The notes under the pieces are model-generated. The model saw only the letters and a list, made by a program, of their open reading frames with translations. It had not been told where the DNA came from and did no database searches. The translations under genes were made by a program, and so were the position numbers. 14,066 bases of DNA. Source: Deltaproteobacteria bacterium UBA2957. GTDB lineage: Bacteria > Myxococcota_A > UBA796. The stretch spans positions 32,756 through 46,821 of the forward strand of contig DEBL01000292.1 of the NCBI GenBank assembly GCA_002348535.1, given 5' to 3'. How positions within the stretch are numbered: the stretch's first letter is position 1; each line of letters begins with the position of its first letter. This document shows, piece after piece, positions 13,836 to 14,066 of this stretch.

Positions 13836-14066
13836 CTAATAATGATTCGGAGGCGATGTTTTCTCAGGAGGGTTGAGGGGACTGCTCGTAAACACCGCGG
13901 GGTTGCCATCTCCGTCCGAATCGCATCGGGCCACCGCCCAAAAGGTGTCGGGTGCGGGCACCGTCACGTTGTACTGGCATCGAACCGGTGATTCGGGCTT
14001 CCAGCCGAGGCGTTCCCAAGCATCGAGGTGCTCAGAGTCAAACGGTGTCGGAGACGTTCCCGGTGG
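13836..14066 (-). CDS. C-terminal end of a type IV pilin/pseudopilin-like protein (5' end outside window)
   Basis: The minus strand is open from the window edge (14066) through 76 codons to TAG at 13838-13836. It contains LDAWERLGWKPESPVRCQYNV, then TFWAVARCDSDGDGNPAVFT and a Pro/Ser-rich tail. The order W-LGW-P-xxxVRCQYxV...FxAxAxxDxDGDG is what I know from the globular C-terminal domains of type IV pilin-like proteins (prepilin-type N-terminal methylation proteins) of deltaproteobacterial-type genomes. DSDGDG is a probable Ca-binding loop. The N-terminal cleavage motif and hydrophobic helix would be beyond the right edge. The two Cys (in RCQY and ARCDS) may pair. Such proteins build pili or secretion pseudopili in the periplasm. 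Family call fairly sure, exact role unknown. Confidence 0.7.
   Translation of the reverse strand, partial: PPGTSPTPFDSEHLDAWERLGWKPESPVRCQYNVTVPAPDTFWAVARCDSDGDGNPAVFTSSPLNPPEKTSPPNHY

Noticed and set aside
13650..13991. 113-codon plus-strand frame at the right end
   Set aside because: It is Arg-rich and antisense to both the M61 start and the pilin-like C-terminus, which has clear motifs.
1..14066. tRNA, rRNA, CRISPR array, insertion sequence, prophage or defence island
   Set aside because: I looked on both strands for cloverleaf-like elements, regularly spaced repeats, transposase motifs and terminal inverted repeats, and found none that could be supported.

Overview
The window looks like a chromosomal stretch of a moderately GC-rich Gram-negative bacterium. 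Three things point to Myxococcota, Bradymonadota or a related deltaproteobacterial-type lineage: a small lipoprotein with an AgmX/PglI-like (TonB-C-like) C-terminal domain, the end of a type IV pilin-like protein with a CxY...DSDGDG pattern, and lipoboxes on secreted proteins. This placement is an inference from domain types. No rRNA, tRNA or other phylogenetic marker is present.

Layout, left to right. (1) 1-2123, plus strand: the C-terminal part of a COG0523/CobW-family metal-chaperone GTPase, overlapping by 13 nt an eight-bladed WD40 protein. (2) 2208-4376, minus strand: a lipoprotein form of oligopeptidase B (S9A). It is divergent, across a 374-nt gap, from a TetR-family regulator (4751-5344). 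The gap carries a compact run of overlapping dyads just upstream of tetR. (3) 5451-6764, minus strand: dihydroorotase PyrC with Gln in place of the first metal-binding His. (4) 7009-10567, plus strand: a tightly coupled ABC-2 exporter operon with one ATPase and two different DUF3526-type permeases. (5) 10616-10984, minus strand: the AgmX/PglI-like lipoprotein. (6) 10985-11870: a gene graveyard, holding a fragment of an UlaG/NAPE-PLD-like metallo-beta-lactamase (plus) abutting a fragment of a PhoX/DUF839 phosphatase (minus). (7) 11871-13691, minus strand: an M61 glycyl-aminopeptidase-type metalloprotease with a C-terminal PDZ domain. (8) 13836-14066, minus strand: the last 76 codons of a pilin-like protein that begins outside the window.

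How the genes fit together: the only clear functional units are the CobW-WD40 pair (probably metal homeostasis) and the three-gene ABC-2 exporter. Two peptidases (OpB and M61) and pyrC are stand-alone housekeeping or degradative genes. I found no CRISPR array, phage module, insertion sequence, toxin-antitoxin pair or recognisable defence island. The observations most worth following are the convergent-gene deletion scar at about 11340, the operator-like dyad array before tetR, the Gln-variant PyrC, and the unusual beta-rich insert in the CobW protein. None of these amounts to a demonstrated new system.
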